A stretch of 64,000 nucleotides of DNA from Gordonia westfalica. Lineage in GTDB: Bacteria > Actinomycetota > Actinomycetes > Mycobacteriales > Mycobacteriaceae. The notes under the pieces were generated by a model that was not told the DNA's origin, searched no databases, and saw nothing but the letters and a program-made list of their open reading frames with translations. Location: contig NZ_FNLM01000036.1 in NCBI RefSeq assembly GCF_900105725.1, positions 62,001-126,000 of the forward strand, written 5' to 3'. Made by a program: the position numbers and the translations under genes. Positions 8,506 through 18,400 of this stretch are shown piece by piece (the first letter of the stretch is position 1; the number at the start of each line of letters is the position of its first letter).

Positions 8506-9255
8506 TCAGTCTAGTCCGAGGCGAGTGGCGAACGCGGGGTCGCCGAAGGGTCTGTCTCTGCGGAAGCGAACGCCCACTGTGGCCGCAGCGCCGTCAATGA
8601 TCCCCCACGACGTCTGATAAAGGTGCGCGGAGAACAGGTCCTTGCTCATTCCATTGAGCCGACCGTGATCGATCCACCATTGGGTAGCTGATAGGCCCGC
8701 CCCCAAGATGGAGGCCACTACGACGGCGACGAGGGACTCGTCGGCACCGACCGATTGGAGGCTACGGGCGAACTCGTCGGAAATAATATCCATTGCCGAT
8801 CTCAGCTGATCCGCGGCCCCTCCCTCGCCGGACTCAGAATACTGAAACATGTGGTTCGTCATGAGGAAGCGGACGACCGCCGGATGCTCGTCGACCAATG
8901 ACACGTATGCGGAGATCGCTGACCGGAAGAGCTCGTCGACGGAGTCCTGCTGTCCGGAGAGCAGAGTTGACTGTGCGGACTCCCACATCATCGAACCCAA
9001 ACGTGCTGCCACAGCGGAATAGAGCCCAGCTCGGTCACCGAAATGGCGATAAAGCTTCGGCTTCGACGCCCCTGCCTCTTCCGCGAAGTCGTCCATGCTC
9101 ACAGCGTCGCCAAACTTCTCGATCGCGCGTATTGCCGCGTCGACGAGTTCAGCCTTCACGATAGCGCGGTGGTCGTCCCAACGCGTGCTTCGTGCATCGC
9201 GCACACGACGTTGCACTTTCACCGGGGCTGCGGAGATTCGACGGACTACAGACAT
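8506..9255 (-). CDS. TetR-family regulator of the BVMO/diiron module
   Basis: 249 aa from an ATG at 9255; an in-frame upstream start would add 13 residues. The N-terminal TetR helix-turn-helix is clear: AELVDAAIRAIEKFGD, then VSMDDFAEEAGASKPKLYRHFGDRAGLY (~residues 40-80). The C-terminal domain is all-helical and probably binds a hydrophobic ligand. It lies at the end of the minus-strand oxidation genes, 91 bp downstream of the hydrolase, and could be cotranscribed with them. It is a candidate reader of the operator at 14.94 kb, but this is untested. Confidence 0.85.
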   Translation of the reverse strand: MSVVRRISAAPVKVQRRVRDARSTRWDDHRAIVKAELVDAAIRAIEKFGDAVSMDDFAEEAGASKPKLYRHFGDRAGLYSAVAARLGSMMWESAQSTLLSGQQDSVDELFRSAISAYVSLVDEHPAVVRFLMTNHMFQYSESGEGGAADQLRSAMDIISDEFARSLQSVGADESLVAVVVASILGAGLSATQWWIDHGRLNGMSKDLFSAHLYQTSWGIIDGAAATVGVRFRRDRPFGDPAFATRLGLD

Positions 9256-9346
9256 GACCCACCACGCTACCAGGATGGTTGACCGTCGCCCCAATAAGCA
9301 CGTGGCGCACGCATGCAGTCGGCAGAGACATGGGTCGAAACGAGCT

Positions 9347-10252
9347 TCAAGCGGATCTGTCTAACCTGGCCACAGCTGAATTGAAGTCTTCAACGGCCTC
9401 TAGGTTGGACATGTGACCGACCTTGTCGAGAAGAGTGAATTCAAATAGAACGCCCTGCCGACCCAGTCGCGCTGCGAGATCCACCGAATGGGCCGCCGGG
9501 GTCAGTCTGTCGGCATCGCCCACGATGACCGCCGCCGGCACTGTCAGCGAGTCAACACCCCTGCTGACGTCGATTGTCGCCAAAACCGCACCCCACATCC
9601 CCCGCACCTGTGGTGGGCATCGCAACACGATGTCGGCGCACTCATCGATTACCTCGACAGTCGCGCCCGGGCCCAGGGTTCCGTAACGAATCAGGCGGCG
9701 AGACAAACGCGTGTCCTGCATCTCGGGTCCCGCGACCGCAAGACTAGCCGCGAAGGCCCGTTCAAGTCTCGGTCGTAGCTGGCGGGGAACTTTGAGTAAC
9801 GTTGACCGATCCACCAACTGTGATGGCCCGGTGCTTGCCAGTACTACTCCGCGGGCCAGCTCCGACACCGAGGCTGGGTACTCAGCTGCCCAGCTCATGA
9901 TGGACATACCTCCCATGCTGTGTCCGACCACGACAGCCTTGTCGGTGGGAGTGGCTACCGCCCGAACTACGGACTCCAAGTCATCGGCCAGAAGTCTCGC
10001 CGAGAACGGTACCCGGCCCCGGTCGCTCCACCCGTGTCCGCGTTGGTCGTAGACCACTACCCTATGCGTCGCCGCGAACTGTTCGATCTGTGGCCGCCAG
10101 AAACGCCCCTGACAGGCCCAGCCGTGACTAAAGACTAGAAGTGGAGCATCCCGGCCCGAGCCGAATTCCTGGGCGAACAACCTGGTTCCGTCGGAGGAGA
10201 GGACCTCGAGGTGCCGCGATCCTCGCGACTCGCTCGCTATCTCAGAGGTCAT
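9347..10252 (-). CDS. Alpha/beta hydrolase
   Basis: 301 aa. Oxyanion-hole region FSHGWACQGRFWRPQI, nucleophile elbow VVGHSMGGMS (Ser at about residue 117), acid in VGDADRLTPAAH and His in DKVGHMSNLEA complete a Ser-Asp-His triad. The ATG at 10252 lies inside the end of the reductase gene, giving an 11-base overlap. Next to a Baeyer-Villiger monooxygenase, hydrolysis of the ester or lactone product is the simplest role (inference). Confidence 0.88.
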   Translation of the reverse strand: MTSEIASESRGSRHLEVLSSDGTRLFAQEFGSGRDAPLLVFSHGWACQGRFWRPQIEQFAATHRVVVYDQRGHGWSDRGRVPFSARLLADDLESVVRAVATPTDKAVVVGHSMGGMSIMSWAAEYPASVSELARGVVLASTGPSQLVDRSTLLKVPRQLRPRLERAFAASLAVAGPEMQDTRLSRRLIRYGTLGPGATVEVIDECADIVLRCPPQVRGMWGAVLATIDVSRGVDSLTVPAAVIVGDADRLTPAAHSVDLAARLGRQGVLFEFTLLDKVGHMSNLEAVEDFNSAVARLDRSA

Positions 10253-11312
10253 CAAAGCTCACCGTGACTGCATCCGTCAGCGGAAGTGCCTGACACGCAA
10301 GCCGTTCACCGTCGGCAATGTCATCTTCAACGAGGATGTGGTTTTGTGCCATTTCTACATCACCCTCAACCAGCTTGCATACGCACGCGCTGCAGGCCCC
10401 TTCTCGGCAGGAGTACGGGGCATTGTGACCTTGGGCCAATAGCACGTCGAGCAACGGAGTGTTGCGCGGCCACTCAGTCGTGATGGACTGCCCATTCAGA
10501 TAGACCGTGGCGGTCGCCACACCATCGTCGTCACTGAGCTGACGCATCGTGGCTGTCTCGAATGGATCTCCGGTCAGTGACTGAAAGACTTCTCGATGTA
10601 CCGAGGCGTGCTCAACACCGCAGGCCTCCGCCGACTTCTGAACCAGATCCATGAACGGCGCCGGACCACAGGTGTAGATCTGTGCACCGCGGTGCTCACG
10701 TATGGCGGATTCGACATCCTCAGGTGCCGGAATCCCCATAGCCGACTCCAACCAGTGGAAGACCGTGAAACGCTCGGGGAACTCGGAGGCGATCTGCGCC
10801 AGTTGGCCCTCGTACATGATCGACTCGGCATCGCGATTCGCGTAGAACAGTGTGACTTCGCCCCCGCCGCACACAAGCGCCGACTTAATCAGCGACAAGA
10901 CCGGAGTGATCCCACTTCCTCCTGCAAAGAATAGAAAATCGACGTCGAGATTCTTAGCCGTGAAGTGCCCCGACGGCGGGAGGACGGTCAACTCCATTCC
11001 CGTCATCGCGTTGTCGCACAGCCAGTTCGATGCGTAACCGTTCTCCGTCCGCTTGATCCCGATCTCGAGACGGAAGTCCTCGACGTGAGGCGAGCTGCTC
11101 AACGAGTAGCATCGTGCGACATGACCGGTCCGATCAGATGGGATCTTCACGGTGATGAATTGCCCTGGGACATGCTTGAACTCCTCGACCATGGCATCGG
11201 GGATCTCGAACGAAATGGTGACGGAGTCTTTCGTTTCCTGGGTCACTTCTGAGACGCGCAAGGTGCGTGAGCGGGCTGCGGCAGCCGGACGTGCATCGGG
11301 TTCGACGGTCAC
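10242..11312 (-). CDS. KshB/phenylacetyl-CoA-type oxygenase reductase (FAD, NAD, plant-type [2Fe-2S])
   Basis: 356 aa in the order FAD-binding (ARCYSLSSSPH, ~residues 68-78), NAD-binding (FFAGGSGITPVLSLI, ~residues 128-142; YTCGPAPFMDLV) and C-terminal plant-type ferredoxin (YSCREGACSACVCKL with the last Cys in ERLACQA). This is the architecture of KshB and HmfD-like reductases that feed Rieske or diiron oxygenases. The only nearby oxygenase needing such a partner is the AurF-like diiron protein, so it is the likely acceptor (inference). The GTG start overlaps the SDR stop (GTGA). Confidence 0.9.
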   Translation of the reverse strand: MTVEPDARPAAAARSRTLRVSEVTQETKDSVTISFEIPDAMVEEFKHVPGQFITVKIPSDRTGHVARCYSLSSSPHVEDFRLEIGIKRTENGYASNWLCDNAMTGMELTVLPPSGHFTAKNLDVDFLFFAGGSGITPVLSLIKSALVCGGGEVTLFYANRDAESIMYEGQLAQIASEFPERFTVFHWLESAMGIPAPEDVESAIREHRGAQIYTCGPAPFMDLVQKSAEACGVEHASVHREVFQSLTGDPFETATMRQLSDDDGVATATVYLNGQSITTEWPRNTPLLDVLLAQGHNAPYSCREGACSACVCKLVEGDVEMAQNHILVEDDIADGERLACQALPLTDAVTVSFDDL

Positions 11313-12178
11313 TTGAGGATCCCCTGTCTACGTGCGACCGCGTAACCCGCCCGTGTCAGTGGCGCCGCGATGTCCTGGTAGCGGGGACCGATCACCCGTG
11401 CCACGAAGTCGAAACCGCGGGCGTCCGCACCGATCAACACTCGTGCCTTCTTCTTGTCCATACCTTTGAGGATTGTCGCCGCTGCTTTATCCGGGGTGCT
11501 TCGTGCGATCCTGTCGAACAGCGAGGCGACAGTCGCGGTGTCTGCCCCCATGGCGGAAACGCCTCGGGCATTGTTGACGATGTTGGTTTTTACACCCCCC
11601 GGGTGCACACATGTCACTGTGACCGGGTATCGACTGATTTTCATCTCCTGTCGGAGCGCCTCGGTGAAGCCTCTGACGCCGAATTTCGCGGCATTGTATG
11701 CGCTCTGGCTGGGGATTCCGATCAAGCCGAAGACGCTCGACGTGTTAATGAGATGTCCGTCCCCGGACGCGATCAGGTGAGGCAGAAACGCCTTCGACCC
11801 GTTAACGACTCCGCCAAAGTTGATGCCCATGAGCCAGTCGAAGTCTTCCCAGGTCATGTCGACCACGTCGACGCCCAAGGCCACGCCGGCGTTATTGAAC
11901 ACCATGTCGACGTGGCCCGACTCTGACCGCACTCCGTCGGCATAGTCCTGAAACGCACTGCGGTCCGCAACGTCTAGTACGGCGGCGGTTACCGTCGCCG
12001 CATACGTGGTGCGGCAAAGTTCTGCAGTCTCCTTCAAGTGCATCTCATCAATGTCGGACAGTGCCAGTGCGGCACCTCGCTCCGCCAACTGGAGTGCCAG
12101 AGACCGACCGATCCCTGACGCGGCACCGGTGATCACTGCCACCTTGCCTGTGTAATCATGCCGGTCAGAATTGCTCAC
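11309..12178 (-). CDS. Short-chain dehydrogenase/reductase (SadH-like)
   Basis: 289 aa from a GTG at 12178, preceded by GGTGAG. Classical SDR motifs: TGAASGIG (NAD(P) binding, ~residues 16-23), NNAGVA, and the catalytic Ser-Tyr-Lys as SSVFG and YNAAK. The longer in-frame extension upstream lacks SDR features. It probably interconverts an alcohol and ketone before or after Baeyer-Villiger oxidation. The gene set recalls the M. tuberculosis mymA region (FMO, hydrolase, SDR), but with an added ferredoxin-type reductase. Confidence 0.9.
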   Translation of the reverse strand: MSNSDRHDYTGKVAVITGAASGIGRSLALQLAERGAALALSDIDEMHLKETAELCRTTYAATVTAAVLDVADRSAFQDYADGVRSESGHVDMVFNNAGVALGVDVVDMTWEDFDWLMGINFGGVVNGSKAFLPHLIASGDGHLINTSSVFGLIGIPSQSAYNAAKFGVRGFTEALRQEMKISRYPVTVTCVHPGGVKTNIVNNARGVSAMGADTATVASLFDRIARSTPDKAAATILKGMDKKKARVLIGADARGFDFVARVIGPRYQDIAAPLTRAGYAVARRQGILK

Positions 12179-12225
12179 TGTCGTCTCACCATTTCTACGA
12201 ATCGTGTCTCTCCGTGCGTTCGGGC

Positions 12226-13746
12226 TCAGGCGATGTCGTACTCGGCGGGGTCGAAATCTTTTGTGGCGCGCCAGTACTGCCATGTGAAGCCCGGCCACAC
12301 GGTCCGGTTGACGCCCTGCGAGTCGAGATACCAACTCGTGCAGCCGCCGTTGGTCCACACTCCCTTGGCCAGCTTCCGCTGGATGTCGGTGTTGAACTGT
12401 TCTTGCACGGACGGGCGTACGTCAACCTTCTCAGCGCCTCGGCTTTCTACTGTGTCGATGGCCTTCATGATGTATTTGATCTGTTGCTCGATCATGAACA
12501 CCACTGAGTTGTGGCCGAGGCCCGTGTTGGGTCCGAGGAGGAAAAACAGGTTGGGAAAACCCTTGGTCGTGATGCCCAGGTGCGTGTTAATCCCCGTCTG
12601 ATGCCAGTGGGACGGGAGATCCTCGCCAGTGGCACCTTTCAGGGCGAGCTGATCGAAACCATCAGTCACGTGAAAACCGGTCGCATAAATAATTACGTCG
12701 ATGAGGTGCTCGACGCCGTCTGAGGTGATGATGGAATCAGCGGTGACCCTCTCAATCCGATCGCTGATGACGGTGGTGTTGGGCGCCGCAAGTGCAGGGT
12801 AATAGTCGTTTGACCCCAGAATTCGCTTACAGCCGATGCGATATGACGGGGTCAGTTTCTTGCGTAGTGCCGGATCAGAGATGGAGCGTTCAATGTTCCA
12901 CCGAGCGACCCGTTCGATTGGCCGCATAAGGTTGGAGTGACCGTTGAGGCCGAAGGCTAGGCTCTCCGCACCCCAGTACACCGACCACCTGGCGATACGA
13001 CGTGCAATCGGGAGTCTGCTCAGAAGAGTCCGCAGGGCCGGCGGAACGGTGAAATTCTTGCGGGGTAGGACCCAGGCAGGGGTTCGCTGGAAGACCTTGA
13101 GGGACATGGCCTCCTTCTGTACGAACGGCACAAACTGGATAGCGCTGGCACCAGTGCCGATCACGGCGACACGCTTGCCCTCCAGATCCACCGAATGATC
13201 CCACTGTGCGGAGTGAAACGCTTCGCCTTTAAAGTCCTCAATCCCCGAAATTTCGGGAAAATTGGGGATATGCAGCGCACCGACTCCTGAAACTACGAAC
13301 TGAGCAATGTACTCACGTCCGGACTCAGTACGCAGGTGCCACCGCGACTCTGACTCGCTCCAGTATCCGGAAACCAACTTCTGACCGAAATGAATCTTTT
13401 GTGTCACGCCGCGCTTGTCCGCGACGTCTTGTAGATACCGCTCAATTTCTGGTTGTGACGACCACACCTTCGACCAGCTACCTCGACTTTCGAATGAGTA
13501 CGAGTACATCAGCGACGGGACGTCACATGCACAGCCCGGATAGGTATTGTCGCGCCAGGTTCCACCGACGGAGCTTGCCTTCTCCAGGATTAGAAAGTCG
13601 CTGTACCCGCGACGTCTTAGCTGTGCGGCCATCCCGAGACCAGAGAACCCGCTTCCGATGATCAGAATCTTGGTCGAAATCGGGTCGTCGGTTGAGTCGG
13701 TTTTGGCGGCGGCGCGCGAGGCGCGCCGGGTAGTTGAAGATGCCAT
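12226..13746 (-). CDS. FAD-dependent Baeyer-Villiger monooxygenase (EthA/MymA-like)
   Basis: 506 aa from the ATG at 13746, with GAGGGAGAAA upstream. FAD Rossmann motif GSGFSGLG at residues 31-38, the Type I BVMO fingerprint FKGEAFHSAQWD at residues 172-183, and the NADPH Rossmann motif VIGTGASAIQ shortly after. ATGFHV near residue 355 is also family-typical. It should insert an oxygen next to a ketone to give an ester or lactone. Forty-seven bases separate it from the downstream SDR gene, indicating an operon with the SDR, reductase and hydrolase. Confidence 0.92.
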   Translation of the reverse strand: MASSTTRRASRAAAKTDSTDDPISTKILIIGSGFSGLGMAAQLRRRGYSDFLILEKASSVGGTWRDNTYPGCACDVPSLMYSYSFESRGSWSKVWSSQPEIERYLQDVADKRGVTQKIHFGQKLVSGYWSESESRWHLRTESGREYIAQFVVSGVGALHIPNFPEISGIEDFKGEAFHSAQWDHSVDLEGKRVAVIGTGASAIQFVPFVQKEAMSLKVFQRTPAWVLPRKNFTVPPALRTLLSRLPIARRIARWSVYWGAESLAFGLNGHSNLMRPIERVARWNIERSISDPALRKKLTPSYRIGCKRILGSNDYYPALAAPNTTVISDRIERVTADSIITSDGVEHLIDVIIYATGFHVTDGFDQLALKGATGEDLPSHWHQTGINTHLGITTKGFPNLFFLLGPNTGLGHNSVVFMIEQQIKYIMKAIDTVESRGAEKVDVRPSVQEQFNTDIQRKLAKGVWTNGGCTSWYLDSQGVNRTVWPGFTWQYWRATKDFDPAEYDIA

Positions 13747-13907
13747 GTTTATGCTTTCTCCCTCGTGGGTTCGTTGGCACAACACATCACCTGCGCACAG
13801 TGGCAGCGGGTGATCTGTTGAGGCGGAAGTGATCGCGAAGCCATCGAGAATGCTCCGCACAGGTCTAACTGATGTCGACCGTGACGGCTCGGCCGCGTGA
13901 ACGGAGA

Positions 13908-14876
13908 TCAGCGGAGATCGTCGGGAAGGCTCCGCGTCGCGCGCCACATGGCCATTGTGAACTTGCCTTCCAGCATTCCCGCCTCATGGAAGAACCGAAT
14001 CATGGGCTCCGACATGAACTGCAGGTTGGTCCGATAGTTTGGGCTGGTTTGTTGTGCCCATACGCCACGCCAGCGGCTAATTCCCACTGCGGGGTACACT
14101 TTCGGATTAATGAGCAGCGGGTACGCCAGGTTCGCGATGACGGCAAGCACCCCTCGGTGCCAAGCGCGCGTCGCCTTACGTCGACGCTGCATGCCTTCGA
14201 TCATCTCCAGTCGCGCAAAGGTAATGTGACGGGCTTCCTCGAGGACATGGATCTTCATGAGCTGGCGAAGCTGAGGCTGCATACTGGGGTCGTTCATCGC
14301 CTCGCGCTGGGCGCGGTCCAGGATTTCCTCGATCAGCAGCGTGGCTCCGGACACCGACGGTCCGAGCGGGACGAAATGCAGGATCTTTGCGAAGCTCAAG
14401 AAGCCCTTAGGGAGCTTGTAAGGGGGCACGCCTGTTTTGTTAATGAGGCGCGCGAACATAGTGGAATGGCGGGACTCATCGCCGATTTCTGTTAGCGCGT
14501 ATAGGGACTTCTGATCGGTTAGGGCCCCCTTTGCCGACATGCGCAGGAGCGCCGAACTCAAGAGGTTCTCTGCGTAGATGCCGAAACTGAGGATGCTTAC
14601 GATCTCGTGGCGTCCCAGCTCGCGACGCTGCTCCTCGGTCATCTTGTTCCATAGTTTGGTGCCGTATAGCGACACCCGGTGCTCTGGCAGAAAGTACTTG
14701 CCTTCCTCCCAGGGCGACTCCCAGTCGATGTCGATCTCCGCGTCGTAGAACTTCTCCGCGGAAGACCGCAACAGACGACCTGCAGATCGTTCCATGTCGA
14801 CGGGCTTGCGCCCGTTCACCCGGGCCATGCCCTCCTGTGAAAAGTCGGGCTTGATATGGGCATCCTGCACGGTCAT
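13908..14876 (-). CDS. AurF-like diiron oxygenase
   Basis: 322 aa. Likely iron ligands are visible in a ferritin-like four-helix pattern: YAEN (E104), EIGDESRH (E130, E134, H137), IEEIL (E183/184) and LEEARH (E213/214, H217). This fits the p-aminobenzoate N-oxygenase AurF/diiron oxygenase family. The ATG at 14876 follows GAGGAGA at ideal spacing and is preferred over 14897. First gene of the minus-strand module, ~160 bp upstream of the BVMO, and it diverges from DUF4873/MmpL-1. Substrate unknown; members oxidise amines or C-H bonds. Confidence 0.85.
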   Translation of the reverse strand: MTVQDAHIKPDFSQEGMARVNGRKPVDMERSAGRLLRSSAEKFYDAEIDIDWESPWEEGKYFLPEHRVSLYGTKLWNKMTEEQRRELGRHEIVSILSFGIYAENLLSSALLRMSAKGALTDQKSLYALTEIGDESRHSTMFARLINKTGVPPYKLPKGFLSFAKILHFVPLGPSVSGATLLIEEILDRAQREAMNDPSMQPQLRQLMKIHVLEEARHITFARLEMIEGMQRRRKATRAWHRGVLAVIANLAYPLLINPKVYPAVGISRWRGVWAQQTSPNYRTNLQFMSEPMIRFFHEAGMLEGKFTMAMWRATRSLPDDLR

Positions 14877-14936
14877 GTCTTCTCCTCGGTCGTTCAAGGC
14901 TGGGAGTCGGGGCCTGGCGCCCAGTACCCATTACTC

Positions 14937-14961
14937 GCAGTATCTGGTACTGCTAGTATCC
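14937..14961. promoter_or_regulatory. Candidate operator in the diiron / DUF4873-MmpL divergent promoter
   Basis: Contains the inverted repeat GCAGTA-TCTGG-TACTGC, followed by AGTATCC. Read on the minus strand it gives ATACTAGCAGTACC then AGATACTG. The region at 36833-36855, before the mce operon, reads ATACTGCCAGTACC then TGGTACCG. The shared core is ATACTNNCAGTACC-NGNTAC. Two independent divergent promoters carrying this string suggest one regulator. Confidence 0.55.
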
Positions 14962-15009
14962 ACGAACCGCGTTATTTGTCAACGCTCAATGCGAAGAAGG
15001 TAGGGCTGC

Positions 15010-15347
15010 ATGTCTGACGACCATGACCTCGACTACTCCGGCGAAGGAACCCTGGTGTGCCGTGGGACGGAGATCCATGTCGAAGCGAAAATAAGAGGTT
15101 ATTTCCAGCCGCTGAACGGCTTATACACCTGGTATGGCCGGATTCAGAAGAATGATGAGCTCGACGGGCTCCTGAAAGGCGCCCGCGCGATCGCTGTATT
15201 TACGACCGCTGAGGGGCGGGCGGAGTGTGTCGTCGGGGATCCCGACTTCTGGGGCCGATACCGCATCTCAGGTAAGAGCACCCCCCATACCACCTGCCCA
15301 CCACTCTCGAGGAGGTCGAAGACATGGCCGAGCACCACCACAAGTGA
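15010..15347 (+). pseudogene. DUF4873-domain protein with one-base frameshift
   Basis: The first ~90 codons read as DUF4873 (DYSGEGTLVCRGTEIHVEAKIRG, then GYFQPLNGLYTWYGRI and GDPDFWGRYRISGKSTP). After a run of six C at about 15291-15296 the frame is lost. Adding one C restores the expected tail TTLEEVEDMAEHHHK and a TGA at 15345-15347. Without the repair the frame runs on into MmpL-1 and creates a false 1168-residue fusion. DUF4873 is often found fused to or beside flavin monooxygenases, which fits the BVMO nearby. Either a real lesion or a homopolymer sequencing error. Confidence 0.75.
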
Positions 15348-15426
15348 CAATCATCCACCGCACGGACGTTCGCCAGACGGATCCGAACGATTGGGTCGCC
15401 CACTTCAGGTCGAGAGGATATTGCAC

Positions 15427-18400
15427 ATGGTGAGTTCGTCTCCCATTCGAACCCGCTCGTCGAGAGGGGGCGAGAAACTCGGCGAATACAGTCCGACCCT
15501 TGAGCGGGTTGCATGGTTTACCCTCCGCCGCAAAGGGATTGTGACGCTGGTTTGGCTCGGTGCCGCTATCGGCTTAGGCCTTCTCTTTCCTCAACTGGAG
15601 TCAGTGGTACGGGAACAATCTGTGGATCCGATCCCGGCCGGAGTCCCGTCTTTTCAGACCTTGGACCGTATGGGCGCCTCTTTCGACGAGCGCGGCGCCA
15701 AGACCACCGTATTCGTTGTGATGGAGAACAGTGCAGGCCTGTCCGACAACACCCGCGATCGATACCACGTGCTTGTCGACACCCTGCGGGCGGACGACAA
15801 GCACGTCATCGCCGTCCGAGACCTGCTGAGCGATCCCCTCACTGCGAGTCAGGCTCTCAGCAAAGACAAGCAAGCCTGGTATCTGCCCGTGGGAGTGACC
15901 GGCACACTCGGGGGACCCGATACCGCGGAGGCGGTCGCAGCGGTACGCGACACCGCGGAGAGAATCTTTCGCGACACTGAGACGAGAGTCCGTGTGACAG
16001 GCCCACCCGCGACCTTTAGCGACCAACTCGCCGTGGGCGAGTCGGATCTGGTCCTGATCACTGTCGCCACCGTGCTGCTGATCGCCGTGATCCTCCTCGT
16101 CGTCTACCGTTCGGTGTTCACCGCGCTGATGCCGCTGCTTGTCGTGGGCATGAGTTTGGCCGTGGGTCGCGGAGTTCTATCTGGACTAGGCGAGCTGGGC
16201 ATGCCGGTATCCCAGTTCACCTCGATGTTCATGACCGTCATCATCTTCGGTGCCGGAGTTGACTATTCGGTGTTCCTCATCAGCCGCTATCATGAGGGTA
16301 TTCGAGCAGGCAACTCTCCTGATGCCGCTATTGCCCACGCGAATGCAACTATCGGCCGCGTGGTTCTCGCATCGGCGGGCACTGTGGCCCTAGCCTTCCT
16401 GGCTATGGCCTTCGCCAAGCTCAGTGTGTTCAACACTTTGGGGCCGGCCTGCGCAATCGCCATAGCATTCGCATTCTTGGCGACGGTGACATTGTTGCCC
16501 CCCGTGCTCTCCTTCGCTGCCAAGAGAGGGGCCGGCCTTCCCCGCCGTGACCTGACGCGGGATTACTGGAGAAGAGTCGGAGTCATGGTTATCCGGCGGC
16601 CGGTCCCTCTGCTCGCGATCAGTGTAGTCGCGTTGATTGGCCTCGCCCTGGTCGCCGCAACAATCCAGATCACCTACGACGATCGAGAGGGGCAGCCAAC
16701 TGACACAGGGAGCAACGAAGGCTACGCGCTGCTCAACCGCCACTTTCCGAAAGACATCATTATCTCGGAATTCTTGGTGGTGGAGTCCGAGAACGACATG
16801 CGCACGGCTCAAGGCCTTGCCGACCTCGACCAGTTGGCATCCCGCGTCGCGCAGATTCCCGGCGTGACCAGGGTCATTGGCGTGACGCGGCCAACCGGTG
16901 AGAAGCTGCAGCAGGCGCAATTGTCTTGGCAGAACGATCAGATCGGTACCAAGATCACCGAGGAGACCGGAGATGTACAGGCCCGCAAGGGTGATCTGGC
17001 CGTCCTGAAGACCGGATCAGAGCAGCTCGCCGGAGGCCTGGCACTGCTAGAAGACCAGATCTCATCCAATCTCGCTCCGCTGTCGGGGTTGCTAGACGAG
17101 GTGTCGTCATTTGGCCCACAACTCGATGAGTACCGGCCGTTGGTGAACCAACTCGCGAGCGCCGCCCCAACGCTTCGACAGTTCTCCCAGCGAGCGCCTG
17201 AGCTGTCTCAACTCGCACGTCGGGCCCAGTCTGCGGCAGACGCGGTCGCGCCAGCGTTGTCCGCATTGGAAGCTCCGTGGTGTCAGCAGATCGCGCAGTG
17301 CTCGGCACTGCGCGCGCAAACGGCCGACATCCGGGCACTCGCGGATGATCAGTCGCTCGCGAGGGTGGCTAACTTTGCCGCGCAACTCGGCCGCGTGAGT
17401 GCGCCAGGCTCTACCGACATGGCACAGCTGCAGCGTTCTCTTCAAACGCTGAATTCTGCACTACAGACCATCGGTGGACAGGACCTCGGGAACAGGGTCT
17501 CGCAACTCGAGTCCGGCGTCGGCGCACTCGCCGACGGCGCACGTCAGTTGTCGAACGGAGTCGGGGCTTTGGTGGACAGCAACGTTCAGCTACTCGGTGG
17601 ACTAGCACAGGTCGCCGCACAGCTTCGGGCTCCCGCCCGCGAGATCGGCGATTCTGATTCGGCAACCGGCTTCTATCTCCCCGCGGATGCGTTCAAGGAC
17701 CAGCAGTTCAGTCAGGCCGCTCGACAGTTCATCTCGCCCGACGGGAAAACCGTGCGCTATGCGGTACAGACCTCCTACGACCCATACTCTGCCGATGCAA
17801 TGACGCTGGCGAACGAGCTGTCTAGCGTCGCCGAGAACGCGATGCCGAACACCACTCTGGAGGGCGGACGTGCTTCGGTCGCGGGCTTTCCTGCGATCAA
17901 TGCCGACGTCCAGCGGTTGTTGTCGTACGATTTCAAACTGCTTGGCATAGCCACACTTCTCATCGTGGGTCTGATCCTGATGCTGTTGTTGCGGGCCGTC
18001 GTTGCACCGGTCTATCTCCTTGCAACCGTCGTCTTGAACTATATGGCGGCTCTTGGTATCGGTGTGCTCGTACTTCAACACATCCTCGGTGCCGGGATCG
18101 CCTGGCCAGCTCCACTGGTGTCGTTCATCGTCTTGGTGGCGGTGGGCGCTGACTACAACATGCTGCTGGTCTCACGCCTGAGAGAGGAGACGAGAGCGAG
18201 CGTGCGGGTCGGAGTAATGCGTACCGTCGCCTACACCGGTTCGGTGATCACCTCGGCCGGGTTGATCTTCGCAGCCAGCATGTTCGGGCTGATGGTCGGC
18301 TCCATCGATGTGATGGTGCAAATCGGGTTCATCATCGGTGTCGGTTTGCTGCTCGACACGTTCCTGGTGCGGACCTTAGTAGTCCCGGCACTAGCGGTGC

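Noticed and set aside
12226..13947. 573-residue form of the BVMO starting upstream at 13947
   Set aside because: The added 67 residues lack conserved sequence; ATG 13746 has a ribosome site and fits the family length.
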